Shown: positions 5,610-12,810 of the stretch, piece by piece
How the letters are laid out: each line of letters opens with the position of its first letter
How positions within the stretch are numbered: position 1 is the first letter of the stretch
Source of the DNA: Actinomycetota bacterium
Lineage (GTDB): Bacteria > Actinomycetota > Acidimicrobiia > Acidimicrobiales > Ilumatobacteraceae
Assembly: GCA_005787025.1 (NCBI GenBank)
Contig: SYCH01000062.1
Span: 1 to 12,810 of the forward strand
Direction of reading: 5' to 3'
DNA length: 12,810 nucleotides
Made by a program: the position numbers and the translations under genes
Notes under the pieces: model-generated
What the model saw: the letters and a program-made list of their open reading frames with translations, nothing else
Database searches by the model: none
What the model was told of the DNA's origin: nothing

Positions 5610-6872
5610 ATGAGTACCGTGAGCAACATGAACGAGCGAGCAGGAGTGCCGGTGAAGTCGTCGCGTCGTTGGTCGAACATCAGCAAGCCGGTTCTGGCCC
5701 TTTCATCGTTGGTCGCCGTGGCGGGATGCGCCGAGGATGCACCCCAGGACACTTGGCAGCCGGCCGGTCCGAACGCCAAGATGATCGACGATCTGCAGCG
5801 TCCGATCTTCTACATCGCCGGCATCGTCGGTGTGATCGTCTTCGCCGCGGTGGCCTGGGCGATCTTCCGCTTCCGCGATCGTGGCCAGGCGATGCCCGAG
5901 CAGACGCACGGCAAGCCGGCCCTCGAGGTTGCCCTCACCGTCATCCCGGTGTTGATTCTCATCGGTGTCAGTGTGCCGACGGTCGGCACCATCTTCGACT
6001 TGGCGAAAACCGATGACACCGAGATGACCATCAACGTCACCGGTCAGCAGTGGTGGTGGGAATACGACTATCCGGCGGTCGGTGACAACGCCGAGGTGTA
6101 CGGCATCAGCGATCCGATCGTGACCGCGGGTCAATTGGTCATTCCCGAGGACACCAAGGTTCTGTTGCGAGTCACCAGCCGGGACGTGATCCACTCGTAC
6201 TGGATTCCCAAGTTGAACGGCAAGAAGGACAGCGTCCCCGGTCGCGTTCACCTTTTGCGCATGGAGGGTTCCGAACCCGGTATCTACGCCGGACAGTGCA
6301 CCGAGTTCTGTGGTCTGTCGCACGCCTACATGCGCATGGAGGCGGTGGTCCTGTCCAAGGCGGATTACGCGACATGGGTGGCGAACCAGTTGGAGGCCTA
6401 CAGCTCTCCGTCGGCGGGCAACGTCTCGGCCGTCGAGGGCGAGAAGCTGTTCCTGCAGCAGTGTGCTCGATGCCACCAAGTGAACGGTCTGCTCAATGCC
6501 GACGGAACACCGAACGTGGCGGCTCCCGACCAGTACGTGGTGTCCGGTGCGGCTCCGAACCTCACCAATCTCATGACCCGCAACACGTTCGCCGGCGCCT
6601 CGTGGGATCTCTTGACGCCCGAATGTCGCGATGACGTCTGGAACGCCACTCCGGGGGAGTTCGGCGAGAAGTACCTGGCCGGCGTCAGCGAGGATTGCCT
6701 CAATCAGAAGGACCTGCGCGAGTGGTTGCGCAACGCTCCCGAGAAGAAGCCCATGTACGCCGACCCCACCAAGCTCACCGAGACCGGTGGTAGGTACCGC
6801 GGCATGCCCGCCCTCGGTCTCACCGAAGATCAGATCTCTGCCCTCGTCGCCTACCTACTCGAACTGAAGTAA
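5610..6872 (+). CDS. ctaC: Cytochrome c oxidase subunit II with fused cytochrome c domain (caa3 type)
   Basis: 420 residues. It accepts electrons from a cytochrome c or the bc complex and passes them through CuA to subunit I. A lipoprotein signal ends in the lipobox VAVAGC (Cys40), so the mature N-terminus is probably lipid-anchored. Two membrane helices follow (about 66-87 and 105-128). The CuA domain contains GQQWWWEYDY (145-154) and a full ligand set: His195, Cys230, Glu232, Cys234, His238, Met241 (GQCTEFCGLSHAYM). The C-terminal cytochrome c domain has CARCH (285-289) and a probable axial Met399 in RYRGMP. About 110 residues separate CxxCH from that Met, with an extra Cys339/Cys363 pair that could form a disulfide. 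It starts 36 nt after the preceding gene. AGAGAG lies upstream of the ATG at 5610, and the site is weak. Confidence 0.97.
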   Translation: MSTVSNMNERAGVPVKSSRRWSNISKPVLALSSLVAVAGCAEDAPQDTWQPAGPNAKMIDDLQRPIFYIAGIVGVIVFAAVAWAIFRFRDRGQAMPEQTHGKPALEVALTVIPVLILIGVSVPTVGTIFDLAKTDDTEMTINVTGQQWWWEYDYPAVGDNAEVYGISDPIVTAGQLVIPEDTKVLLRVTSRDVIHSYWIPKLNGKKDSVPGRVHLLRMEGSEPGIYAGQCTEFCGLSHAYMRMEAVVLSKADYATWVANQLEAYSSPSAGNVSAVEGEKLFLQQCARCHQVNGLLNADGTPNVAAPDQYVVSGAAPNLTNLMTRNTFAGASWDLLTPECRDDVWNATPGEFGEKYLAGVSEDCLNQKDLREWLRNAPEKKPMYADPTKLTETGGRYRGMPALGLTEDQISALVAYLLELK

Positions 6873-6887
6873 AGGGAGAACACTCAG

Positions 6888-8903
6888 ATGGCCATCATCG
6901 AACGTCCCTCCTCCGAGGTCGCCATTGCCGGCGGCTCCACGATCGGCGTCAAGCCGAGCGAAGCACTCGGAGTCTTCAAGCGTCCGGTCGCCAGCACGTC
7001 CTGGCGTGACTGGATCGTCACCGTCGACCACAAGAAACTCGGCATCATGTACGGCGTCGCCGCGTTCTTCTTCTTCATCGTGGGCGGGCTCGAGGCAGTA
7101 CTCATCCGCATGCAGCTCATCGCTCCCAACGGCAAGGTCCTGAACGCCGATCAGTACAACCAGATGTTCACGATGCACGCCACCACCATGGTGTTCCTTT
7201 TCGTGATGCCCATGGCGGCGGCGTTCGCGAACTACTTCGTTCCGTTGCAGATCGGCGCCCGTGACGTGGCCTTCCCGCGCATCAACGCTTTCGGCTTTTG
7301 GTGCTTCCTCTTCGGTGGAATCTTCCTCAACACCGCGTGGTTCCTGGGCGGCGCGGCCGATGGCGGCTGGTTCATGTACGCCCCGAACTCCAGCACGTTG
7401 TTCTCGCCGAGCCACGGCATCGACTTCTGGTCGATGGGTCTGCAGATCACGGGCATCGCCTCGCTCACCGGCGCGATCAACCTCATCGTGACCAGCCTGA
7501 ACATGCGCGCACCGGGCATGAAGATGATGCGTATGCCCATCTTCACCTGGATGGTGTTGGTGGTGCAGTTCCTGCTGTTGTTCGCCATCCCGGTCATCAC
7601 CGTGGCGCTCTTCCTGCTCACCTTCCAGCGTTCGTTCGACGCCACGTTCTTCGACGTGGCCTCCGGCGCGGATCCGCTGTTGTGGCAGCACCTGTTCTGG
7701 ATCTTCGGTCACCCTGAGGTGTACATCTTGATCCTGCCGTCGTTCGGCATCGTGTCCGAGATCCTGCCGGTCTTTTCGAAGAAGCCCTTGTTCGGTTACC
7801 CCATCGTCGCCCTGTCCGGTGCCGCCATCGGATTCGTGGGCTGGGGAGTTTGGGCTCACCACATGTTCGCCTCCGGACTCGGTCCGGTGTCGGTGACGGT
7901 GTTCTCGATGGCCACCATGGCCATCGCGGTTCCCACCGGTGTCAAGATCGTCAACTGGGTCATGACCATGTGGGGAGGCAAGTTGCAGTTCACGGTGCCG
8001 ATGTTGTTCGCCATCGCCCTCGTTGTGCAGTTCACCATTGGTGGATTGTCCGGCGTGACCCACGCCGTGGCTCCCAGTGACACGCAGCAGACCGACACCT
8101 ACTACATCGTGGCCCACTTCCACTACGTGTTGTTCGGGGGTGCGATCTTCGGTCTCTTCGCTGGCTTCTACTACTGGTGGCCGAAGATGTTCCGCAAGCA
8201 ACTGAGCGAAAGTCTCGGTCGCTGGAACTTCTGGCTGATGGTGGTGGGCATGAACATGACCTTCGGCCCGATGCACATGCTCGGACTGCAGGGCCAGCCC
8301 CGTCGTATGTCGGTCTGGACCGAAGCCCGTGCGGGCGAGGGCTTTTTCAACCTGGGTTTCTGGAATCGAATCTCGTCGATCGGTTCACTGGTGCTGTCGC
8401 TCGGTGTGTTGCTGTTCATCATCAACGTGGCGTACACCCACAAGTCCAAGAAGGTGGCCATCGCGCCTCTCGACCCGTGGGACGGACGCACCTTGGAGTG
8501 GATGACCGACAGCCCGCCCAAGGAGCACAACTTCGACACCATCCCGACCGTCAACAACCTGGACGAGTTCTTCCACCGGAAGTACGCCCAAGATGGCACG
8601 ACGCACGAGATCACGCAGGTGGCCACGGCCGAAGAGGTGTTGGCCGAGATGAACTCGCACCCCGACGAGCACATTCACATGCCGTCGCGGTCGTACTGGC
8701 CCATTTTGTTGGCGTTGGCGCTTCCGATCATCGGCTACGGCCTCATCTACAACCGCATCATCCTGGCGGTCGGTGTGGCCATGGTCGTGGCGACGATGTT
8801 CGGTTGGGCCATGGAGCCGTCCACGGCGGCCGACGACGATTTCGATCCGCCCGCCCCCGGCGACGGTGGCGGCCACACGAAGGAGCTGGCGCCCCTTGGC
8901 TGA
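6888..8903 (+). CDS. ctaD: Cytochrome c oxidase subunit I, catalytic, with C-terminal extension
   Basis: 671 residues. This is the catalytic subunit: it reduces O2 to water at the heme a3-CuB centre and pumps protons across the cytoplasmic membrane. All ligands are visible: His97 and His412 for heme a, His410 for heme a3, and His275, His324 and His325 for CuB, with Tyr279 positioned for the His-Tyr cross-link. Glu277 in GHPEVY and Lys353 in TGVKIVNW mark the D and K proton channels, so it is an A-type enzyme. After the usual 12 helices and DPWDGRTLEWMTDSPP (529-544) there is a tail of roughly 120 residues with two further hydrophobic segments (about 604-622 and 624-641) and an acidic end. That makes it longer than a typical CtaD of about 550-580 residues. 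It lies 15 nt after ctaC, with AAGGGAG upstream. Confidence 0.98.
   Translation: MAIIERPSSEVAIAGGSTIGVKPSEALGVFKRPVASTSWRDWIVTVDHKKLGIMYGVAAFFFFIVGGLEAVLIRMQLIAPNGKVLNADQYNQMFTMHATTMVFLFVMPMAAAFANYFVPLQIGARDVAFPRINAFGFWCFLFGGIFLNTAWFLGGAADGGWFMYAPNSSTLFSPSHGIDFWSMGLQITGIASLTGAINLIVTSLNMRAPGMKMMRMPIFTWMVLVVQFLLLFAIPVITVALFLLTFQRSFDATFFDVASGADPLLWQHLFWIFGHPEVYILILPSFGIVSEILPVFSKKPLFGYPIVALSGAAIGFVGWGVWAHHMFASGLGPVSVTVFSMATMAIAVPTGVKIVNWVMTMWGGKLQFTVPMLFAIALVVQFTIGGLSGVTHAVAPSDTQQTDTYYIVAHFHYVLFGGAIFGLFAGFYYWWPKMFRKQLSESLGRWNFWLMVVGMNMTFGPMHMLGLQGQPRRMSVWTEARAGEGFFNLGFWNRISSIGSLVLSLGVLLFIINVAYTHKSKKVAIAPLDPWDGRTLEWMTDSPPKEHNFDTIPTVNNLDEFFHRKYAQDGTTHEITQVATAEEVLAEMNSHPDEHIHMPSRSYWPILLALALPIIGYGLIYNRIILAVGVAMVVATMFGWAMEPSTAADDDFDPPAPGDGGGHTKELAPLG
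8880..8885 (+). promoter_or_regulatory. Ribosome binding site fixing a TTG start for ctaE
   Basis: AAGGAG inside the last codons of ctaD, ten bases before TTG at 8896-8898. No ATG or GTG lies in frame between this site and the conserved CtaE core, so TTG is the best start. Confidence 0.6.
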
Positions 8904-9510
8904 CACCGCGATCGCCCACGACCATGACTCGGATCATGGCGCTCACGTCACCTCGACCGGCTTGTCCAACACCAAGTTGGGGATGTGGATGTTCCTCGGA
9001 TCCGAATGCCTGCTGTTCGGCGGACTCATCTCCACCTACATGCTCTACAAGGGTCGGGTGAACTCGGGCCCCCAACCCGACCAGATCTTCGACATCCCGT
9101 TCACCTCGGTCAGTTCGTTCGTGTTGCTCATGAGTTCGCTCACCATGGTGCTGGCGGTGTCGGCGGCCCAGCGAAAGGACGACCGCAACACCAACCTGTG
9201 GTTGACCATCACCGCACTGCTGGGTGCCACCTTCGTCGGTGGTCAGGTGTACGAGTTCACGGCCTTCTATCGCGAGGGTCTGGGCTTCACGACCAGCTTG
9301 TTCGGCTCCAGCTTCTACACCCTCACCGGTTTCCACGGTGTGCACGTCAGCGTGGGCATCATCATGCTGATGGCGCTGGTAGGGATGATCAGCCGTAATC
9401 GCGTCCCAGGGAACAAGGCCGAGTCGGTGGAGATGGTGGGCCTCTACTGGCACTTCGTCGACATCGTCTGGATCGTCATCTTCACCCTCGTCTACCTGAT
9501 CCCGTCCTGA
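8896..9510 (+). CDS. ctaE: Cytochrome c oxidase subunit III
   Basis: 204 residues with five membrane helices. It is an integral subunit that stabilises subunit I and supports proton uptake through the D channel. Conserved features include LGMWMFLGSECLLFGGL (28-44), GGQVYEF, GSSFYTLTGFHGVHVSVG (137-154) and YWHFVDIVWIVIF (184-196). This is the short five-helix actinobacterial form rather than the seven-helix mitochondrial one. The N-terminus (residues 5-17) is rich in His and Asp, with His8, His10, His14 and His17. The TTG start at 8896 is preceded by AAGGAG and gives an 8-nt overlap with ctaD, implying translational coupling. Confidence 0.95.
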   Translation: MADTAIAHDHDSDHGAHVTSTGLSNTKLGMWMFLGSECLLFGGLISTYMLYKGRVNSGPQPDQIFDIPFTSVSSFVLLMSSLTMVLAVSAAQRKDDRNTNLWLTITALLGATFVGGQVYEFTAFYREGLGFTTSLFGSSFYTLTGFHGVHVSVGIIMLMALVGMISRNRVPGNKAESVEMVGLYWHFVDIVWIVIFTLVYLIPS

Positions 9511-9520
9511 GGAGCCAACG

Positions 9521-9862
9521 ATGAGCACCGCCACCGACCACAGCGCCACCGCCGAACACTCCTCGGAGCACACGGAGGAACATCACGGCGCCAGCGACAA
9601 GCAGTACATCGTCATCGCCTTGATTCTCGCGGCCCTCACCGCCATCGAGGTGTCCACGTATTACGTCGATTTCGGGCCGTTGTTCATGCCAACGTTGTTC
9701 GTACTGATGACCGTGAAGTTCGTCGTCGTGGTGTCGTACTTCATGCACCTCAAGTTCGACAACAAGTTGTTCAGCTACCTGTTCTACTCGGGTCTGATCC
9801 TGGCTCTCACCGTCTACATCGGCGCGCTCTCCACCTTCAAGTTCTTCCTACAGAAAGGCTGA
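9521..9862 (+). CDS. ctaF: Cytochrome c oxidase subunit IV, prokaryotic COX4 family
   Basis: 113 residues with three membrane helices (about 28-48, 53-75, 84-107). The signature ALTAIEVSTYY followed by MTVKFVVVVSYFMHLKFD (63-80) is that of the small bacterial subunit IV (COX4_pro; CtaF/CyoD-like), which aids assembly and stability of the oxidase and carries no redox centre. The N-terminus is rich in histidine and acid residues (His7, 13, 17, 21, 22). It starts ten nt after ctaE, with GAGGAG seven bases before ATG, a good site. The symbol ctaF follows the Bacillus caa3 name; in Actinobacteria the same name is also used for an unrelated subunit IV. Confidence 0.9.
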   Translation: MSTATDHSATAEHSSEHTEEHHGASDKQYIVIALILAALTAIEVSTYYVDFGPLFMPTLFVLMTVKFVVVVSYFMHLKFDNKLFSYLFYSGLILALTVYIGALSTFKFFLQKG

Positions 9863-9865
9863 ACC

Positions 9866-10753
9866 ATGTGGGCCATGGAGAATCCGTGGCGTTTTCAATC
9901 GCACATCGAGGTGTGGTTGTTGATCACGTTCCTGGTGGCGTCGTACGTGTACGTGGTGCGCGTGCTCGGACCCAAGGCGGTGGCGCCCGGGGAGCCGGTG
10001 GTCACCAGACGCCAGCTGCTGTGTTTCGTGGCTGGTATCACCACGCTGTGGATCGGTTCGGACTGGCCGATGCACGACATCGCCGAGGAGTACCTGTACT
10101 CGGTGCACATGTTCCAGCACATGGCCCTGACCTATTTCATGCCACCGCTGGTGGTGTTGGCGACGCCCGAATGGTTCGTGCGGATTCTGGTGGGCAAGGG
10201 GCGGGCTCTTCGGGCCCTCAACTTCATGGTGCATCCGGTGCGGGCCGCGTTTCTTTTCAACGTGATCGTGATGGTCAGCCACGTTCCCGCCGTGGTGAAC
10301 CGTTCGGTGTCGAACGGACCGCTCCACTATTCGGTGCATTTCTTGTTGGTGACCACCTCGATCCTGATGTGGTTGCCGGTGTGTGGTCCGTTGAAGGAAC
10401 ATCACATCTCGCCGATGGGCAAGATGATCTATCTGTTCCTGAACAGCGTGGTGGCCACGGTGCCGGCGGGTTGGCTGACTTTCGCCGAAGGAACGGTGTA
10501 CAAGCACTACGACACGCCGGTGCGGGTGTGGGGCGTGTCGGTCAGCAACGACCAGCAGATGGCCGGTGCGATCATGAAACTGGGAGGCTCGATTTTCCTG
10601 TGGACCATCATCGGTGTGATGTTCGTGCGCACCTTCGTCAAGACGTTCCGCCACGAGAACGACACGGCCTACATCCGCAAGCCGTTGACGATGGCCGACG
10701 TGGAGAAGGCCTTCGAGGAATCCGAACCCATCCGCGAATCCCGTTCCCACTGA
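9866..10753 (+). CDS. ctaG: Cytochrome c oxidase assembly factor CtaG (caa3 type)
   Basis: 295 residues with about seven membrane helices. CtaG of this family (caa3_CtaG, related to Bacillus CtaG and not to Cox11) is needed for caa3 oxidase assembly, probably through copper delivery to CuB. Typical features are WPMHDIAEEYLYSVHMFQHM (67-86, with His70, His81 and His85), the following FMPPLVVLATP, and a second histidine cluster around SHVPAVVN and LHYSVHF (139-159). The ATG at 9866 comes three nt after the subunit IV stop, with AAAGG overlapping that gene's end; an ATG nine bases later is an alternative. It is the last gene of the plus-strand run and converges on the ABC permease with 12 bp between stops, where no hairpin terminator is visible. 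Confidence 0.92.
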   Translation: MWAMENPWRFQSHIEVWLLITFLVASYVYVVRVLGPKAVAPGEPVVTRRQLLCFVAGITTLWIGSDWPMHDIAEEYLYSVHMFQHMALTYFMPPLVVLATPEWFVRILVGKGRALRALNFMVHPVRAAFLFNVIVMVSHVPAVVNRSVSNGPLHYSVHFLLVTTSILMWLPVCGPLKEHHISPMGKMIYLFLNSVVATVPAGWLTFAEGTVYKHYDTPVRVWGVSVSNDQQMAGAIMKLGGSIFLWTIIGVMFVRTFVKTFRHENDTAYIRKPLTMADVEKAFEESEPIRESRSH

Positions 10754-10765
10754 CGACCCAGAGCG

Positions 10766-11506
10766 TTACTCCCAGCGGAACGTCAGCGCGGTGAGGGCCG
10801 GCGCGACCACGGCCCAGGCCCCCAACACGATCCACGACGTGCCCGGGCGATCGGCTCCGCCCACCAACGCGTCGCGCAACACATCGGCCAGCGCACCACT
10901 GGGCAGGCATTTGGCCACGGCGGCGAGCGGCTCGGGCAACTCGTCGAACGGGATCACCATTCCACCCAACAACAACAAGACGAGGTAGAGCCCGTTCTGC
11001 GCGGCCAGGTTGATCTCGGCGCGCAGGCGTCCGGCGATGAACAGTCCGACGCCGCCGAAGGCGATCGTTCCGGTGATGACGGCACCCACCGCCAACAGCC
11101 ACCGGGCCGACCCGGCTTCCCAACCGAGCACCAACGCCACCGGCACCAGCACGACCAATTGGATCATCTGCACCACGATGACCGTCGTGATCTTGGCCGC
11201 CAACCAACGCGGTCGACCCAGGGGAGTGGCGCCCAAGCGCTTCAGCACGTTGTAGCCGCGTTCGAAGCCGGTGGCGATGCCCAGGCTGACCATGGCACTG
11301 CTCATGACCGCCAGAGCCAGCACGCCGGGCGTCAGGAAGTCGATGGGTTCGCGGACGTCACCGGTGGGCAACACGTCGACCGTGCTGAAGAACACCAACA
11401 ACAGAACCGGAATGATGAGGGTCAGCAGCAGTTGCTCGCCGTTGCGCAACACCACCGTCAACTCGGCGCGCAACTGCGAACGGAGCGGACCGGGAACACG
11501 ACTCAC
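10766..11506 (-). CDS. ABC-2 type exporter permease
   Basis: 246 residues with about six membrane helices. The ABC-2/DrrB-like fold is recognised from the N-terminal amphipathic region, LLLTLIIPVLLLVFF (27-41), then DFLTPGVLALAVMSSAMVSLGIA, and the motif FERGYNVLKRLGATPLGRPRWLAAK, which is characteristic of ABC-2 permeases. It should form the membrane channel for the ATPase encoded just upstream. The GTG start at 11506 overlaps the ATPase stop by four bases (GTGA), so the two are translationally coupled; a longer frame running to 11599 lies inside the ATPase gene and is not needed. The substrate is unknown. Similar ABC pairs occur beside ctaA/ctaB in other Actinobacteria (mycobacterial Rv1457c-Rv1458c), which hints at a link to heme or oxidase biogenesis, but this is inference. 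Confidence 0.88.
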   Translation of the reverse strand: MSRVPGPLRSQLRAELTVVLRNGEQLLLTLIIPVLLLVFFSTVDVLPTGDVREPIDFLTPGVLALAVMSSAMVSLGIATGFERGYNVLKRLGATPLGRPRWLAAKITTVIVVQMIQLVVLVPVALVLGWEAGSARWLLAVGAVITGTIAFGGVGLFIAGRLRAEINLAAQNGLYLVLLLLGGMVIPFDELPEPLAAVAKCLPSGALADVLRDALVGGADRPGTSWIVLGAWAVVAPALTALTFRWE

Positions 11507-12456
11507 GACCGACCCCCGGTGAGATCCTTGAAGACGTCCTCCAGGCTGCTCATGCCGGCGCGCAACTCGATCACGTCGATGCCGCGTTCGGACAACCACA
11601 CGGCCAACGCACCGATGAGTCCCTGCGGGGCGTCCTCGATGGTGTAGTTGCCCGGGGCCTCCTCGACGAGCCAGCCGGCCAGATTCTCGGGCATGGCATC
11701 CAGATCGAGCGGCTTCGCCGTGCGCAGCCGCACGGCCTGGCGGGCCTTGCGGACGTCATCCAAGGTCCCGTTCACCAACACCTTGCCCGTGTCGAAGATG
11801 ACGACGCGATCGCACACCTTCTCGGCCTCGTCGAGTTCGTGCGTGGCCAGGATCACGGTGCAACCCTCGTCGGCCAGGTTGCGAATGACGGACCGGATCA
11901 TGGTCCGGCCGTTCACGTCGACCCCACTGGTGGGTTCGTCGAGAAAGACGATCGCCGGTCGGGCGGCCAGGGCCAATGCCAACGAAAGCCGTTGCTTCTC
12001 ACCACCGGACAATCGGCGCCACGCGGTGCGACGCCGCTCGGACAGACCCACCAACTCGATCAATTCGTCGGGGTTCGCGGCCTTGCCGGATCCCGAGGAA
12101 TACAGCCCGCAGTATTGGCGGACGACGTCGATCGGTCGGGCACTCGGGTAGACACCACCCTCCTGCAACATGATGCCCATGCGATTGGCCAAGGACCGAC
12201 GGTCGCGATGGGGGTCGAGACCCAACACCCGCACGTGACCGGACGAGCGACGACGCAGACCCTCGCACACCTCGATGGTGCTGGTCTTGCCGGCACCGTT
12301 CGGGCCCAGAACCGCGGTCACCTCACCGGGACGCGCCGTGAACGACACCGAGTCGACAGCCAACACCTCGCCGTAGCGCACGCTCAGGTTCTCCACTTCC
12401 AGCGTGAGCTCGGTGCGGTGGATACGGCTGAAGCCCGCTGAAGCGTCGCTGGTCAC
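11503..12456 (-). CDS. ABC exporter ATP-binding protein
   Basis: 317 residues, cytoplasmic. It hydrolyses ATP to drive the ABC-2 permease encoded next. All nucleotide-binding motifs are present: Walker A GPNGAGKT (51-58), Q-loop at MLQEGG (96-101), signature LSGGEKQ (149-155), Walker B IVFLDE (169-174), D-loop SGVD and H-loop His206 in ATHELDEAE. The C-terminal ~100 residues match the extension of the DrrA/CcmA-like exporter subfamily and end in SSLEDVFKDLTG. The start is GTG at 12456. No ribosome binding site precedes it, but a possible -10 box ends six bases upstream, which would fit a leaderless message. It is divergent from serS. Confidence 0.93.
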   Translation of the reverse strand: MTSDASAGFSRIHRTELTLEVENLSVRYGEVLAVDSVSFTARPGEVTAVLGPNGAGKTSTIEVCEGLRRRSSGHVRVLGLDPHRDRRSLANRMGIMLQEGGVYPSARPIDVVRQYCGLYSSGSGKAANPDELIELVGLSERRRTAWRRLSGGEKQRLSLALALAARPAIVFLDEPTSGVDVNGRTMIRSVIRNLADEGCTVILATHELDEAEKVCDRVVIFDTGKVLVNGTLDDVRKARQAVRLRTAKPLDLDAMPENLAGWLVEEAPGNYTIEDAPQGLIGALAVWLSERGIDVIELRAGMSSLEDVFKDLTGGRS

Positions 12457-12462
12457 GACCCG

Positions 12463-12468
12463 AGACTA
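12463..12468 (-). promoter_or_regulatory. Possible -10 box for the ABC exporter genes
   Basis: TAGTCT on the minus strand fits TANNNT and lies six bases before the GTG start, which would give a leaderless transcript. No convincing -35 is seen, so this is weak evidence. Confidence 0.25.
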
Positions 12469-12500
12469 CTCACGCCCATTTCACGGGGCGATTTCGCACG

Positions 12501-12528
12501 GTCGTGGCCGAAGCACGACGGGTATCCT
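12501..12528 (+). promoter_or_regulatory. Candidate serS promoter with inverted repeat
   Basis: TATCCT (12523-12528) fits the actinobacterial -10 box and sits nine bases before the GTG of serS, implying a nearly leaderless message; no ribosome binding site is present. Immediately upstream is a perfect inverted repeat, GTCGTG-GCCGAAG-CACGAC (12501-12519), in the position of the -10/-35 spacer, where it could be an operator. No clear -35 and no T-box leader are seen. Confidence 0.35.
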
Positions 12529-12537
12529 TGGGTTCCT

Positions 12538-12810
12538 GTGATCGACGTTCGTCTGCTCCGCCACGATCCCGAGTCCGTTCGGGTCGCCTTGGCCCGCCGC
12601 GGTGCGCCCGAATTGTTACAACAACTCGTTGCCGCCATCGCGCTCGATGAACAGTTGCGCCAGATCACGGCCGAACGCGACGGTATTCGGGCCTCCGTCA
12701 ACGAATTCTCCAAGAAGGTGGGTCAGGCTCGGCGTGACGGGGACACCGAGTTGGCGGACCGACTGCAGCTCGAGAGCCGATCACTCGGAGAAACCGAAAA
12801 GGTTCTGGCC
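12538..12810 (+). CDS. serS: Seryl-tRNA synthetase, N-terminal part (runs off the window)
   Basis: 91 codons are present, with no stop before the window edge. SerS charges tRNA-Ser with serine in the cytoplasm. The N-terminus MIDVRLLRHDPESVRVALARRG is characteristic, and it is followed by the helical hairpin that grips the long variable arm of tRNA-Ser (heptad-like LDEQLRQITAERDGIRASVN and EFSKKVGQARR, about residues 38-65). The catalytic class II domain lies outside the window. The GTG at 12538 gives the usual family N-terminus and agrees with the -10 box nine bases upstream. The gene is divergent from the ABC exporter. Confidence 0.93.
   Translation, partial: MIDVRLLRHDPESVRVALARRGAPELLQQLVAAIALDEQLRQITAERDGIRASVNEFSKKVGQARRDGDTELADRLQLESRSLGETEKVLA

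Noticed and set aside
6855..8276. Long open frame on the minus strand opposite ctaD (about 470 codons)
   Set aside because: It is an antisense shadow of a GC-rich gene: rich in His, Arg, Glu and Gly, no family resemblance, and fully covered by ctaD with intact catalytic motifs.
10754..10765. Shared terminator between convergent ctaG and the ABC permease
   Set aside because: Only 12 bp separate the stops and no hairpin or T run is visible there.
1..12810. CRISPR arrays, insertion sequences, rRNA genes, long direct repeats
   Set aside because: None seen on reading through the window; gene content is ordinary core respiratory and housekeeping apart from the items listed.

Overview
The window is a GC-rich, tightly packed chromosomal segment of an aerobic actinobacterium, most likely class Acidimicrobiia. 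The assignment rests on a clpS gene followed by a DUF2017 gene, frequent GTG/TTG starts, apparently leaderless promoters, and an actinobacterial-style cytochrome c oxidase cluster. It is inference from gene content, not a database result.

Layout. At the left edge on the minus strand lies the 5' half of a tRNA-Glu(UUC) gene whose 3' half is not in the window. Upstream of it, also on the minus strand, are the DUF2017 gene and clpS. A short divergent intergenic region separates clpS from ctaB (heme O synthase). After a 157-bp gap come eight same-strand genes with short gaps or overlaps (2202-10753). The first three look like a parallel set of oxidase subunits: a subunit I homologue, a subunit III homologue, and a membrane protein with a subunit IV-like front and a cupredoxin-like tail. 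They are followed by a normal caa3-type oxidase: ctaC with a fused cytochrome c domain, ctaD, ctaE, a small subunit IV, and the copper assembly factor ctaG. Converging on ctaG is a minus-strand ABC-2 exporter pair. The window ends in the first 91 codons of serS on the plus strand.

How the genes work together. CtaB makes heme O, the precursor of heme A. CtaC, CtaD, CtaE and subunit IV form a cytochrome c-oxidising, proton-pumping terminal oxidase with every expected metal ligand. CtaG helps load copper.

The most unusual feature is the upstream set. The subunit I homologue aligns with the local CtaD over most of its length and keeps the C-terminal DPWDGxTLEW signature, yet all six histidines that bind heme a, heme a3 and CuB are replaced. 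The subunit III homologue lacks the conserved histidines of the GFHGxH motif, and the cupredoxin-like domain lacks the normal Cys/His/Met copper ligands. The reading frames are intact and closely spaced, so this looks like a maintained, metal-free 'ghost oxidase' module carried with a working one. Its function is unknown. The second point to follow up is the interrupted tRNA-Glu.
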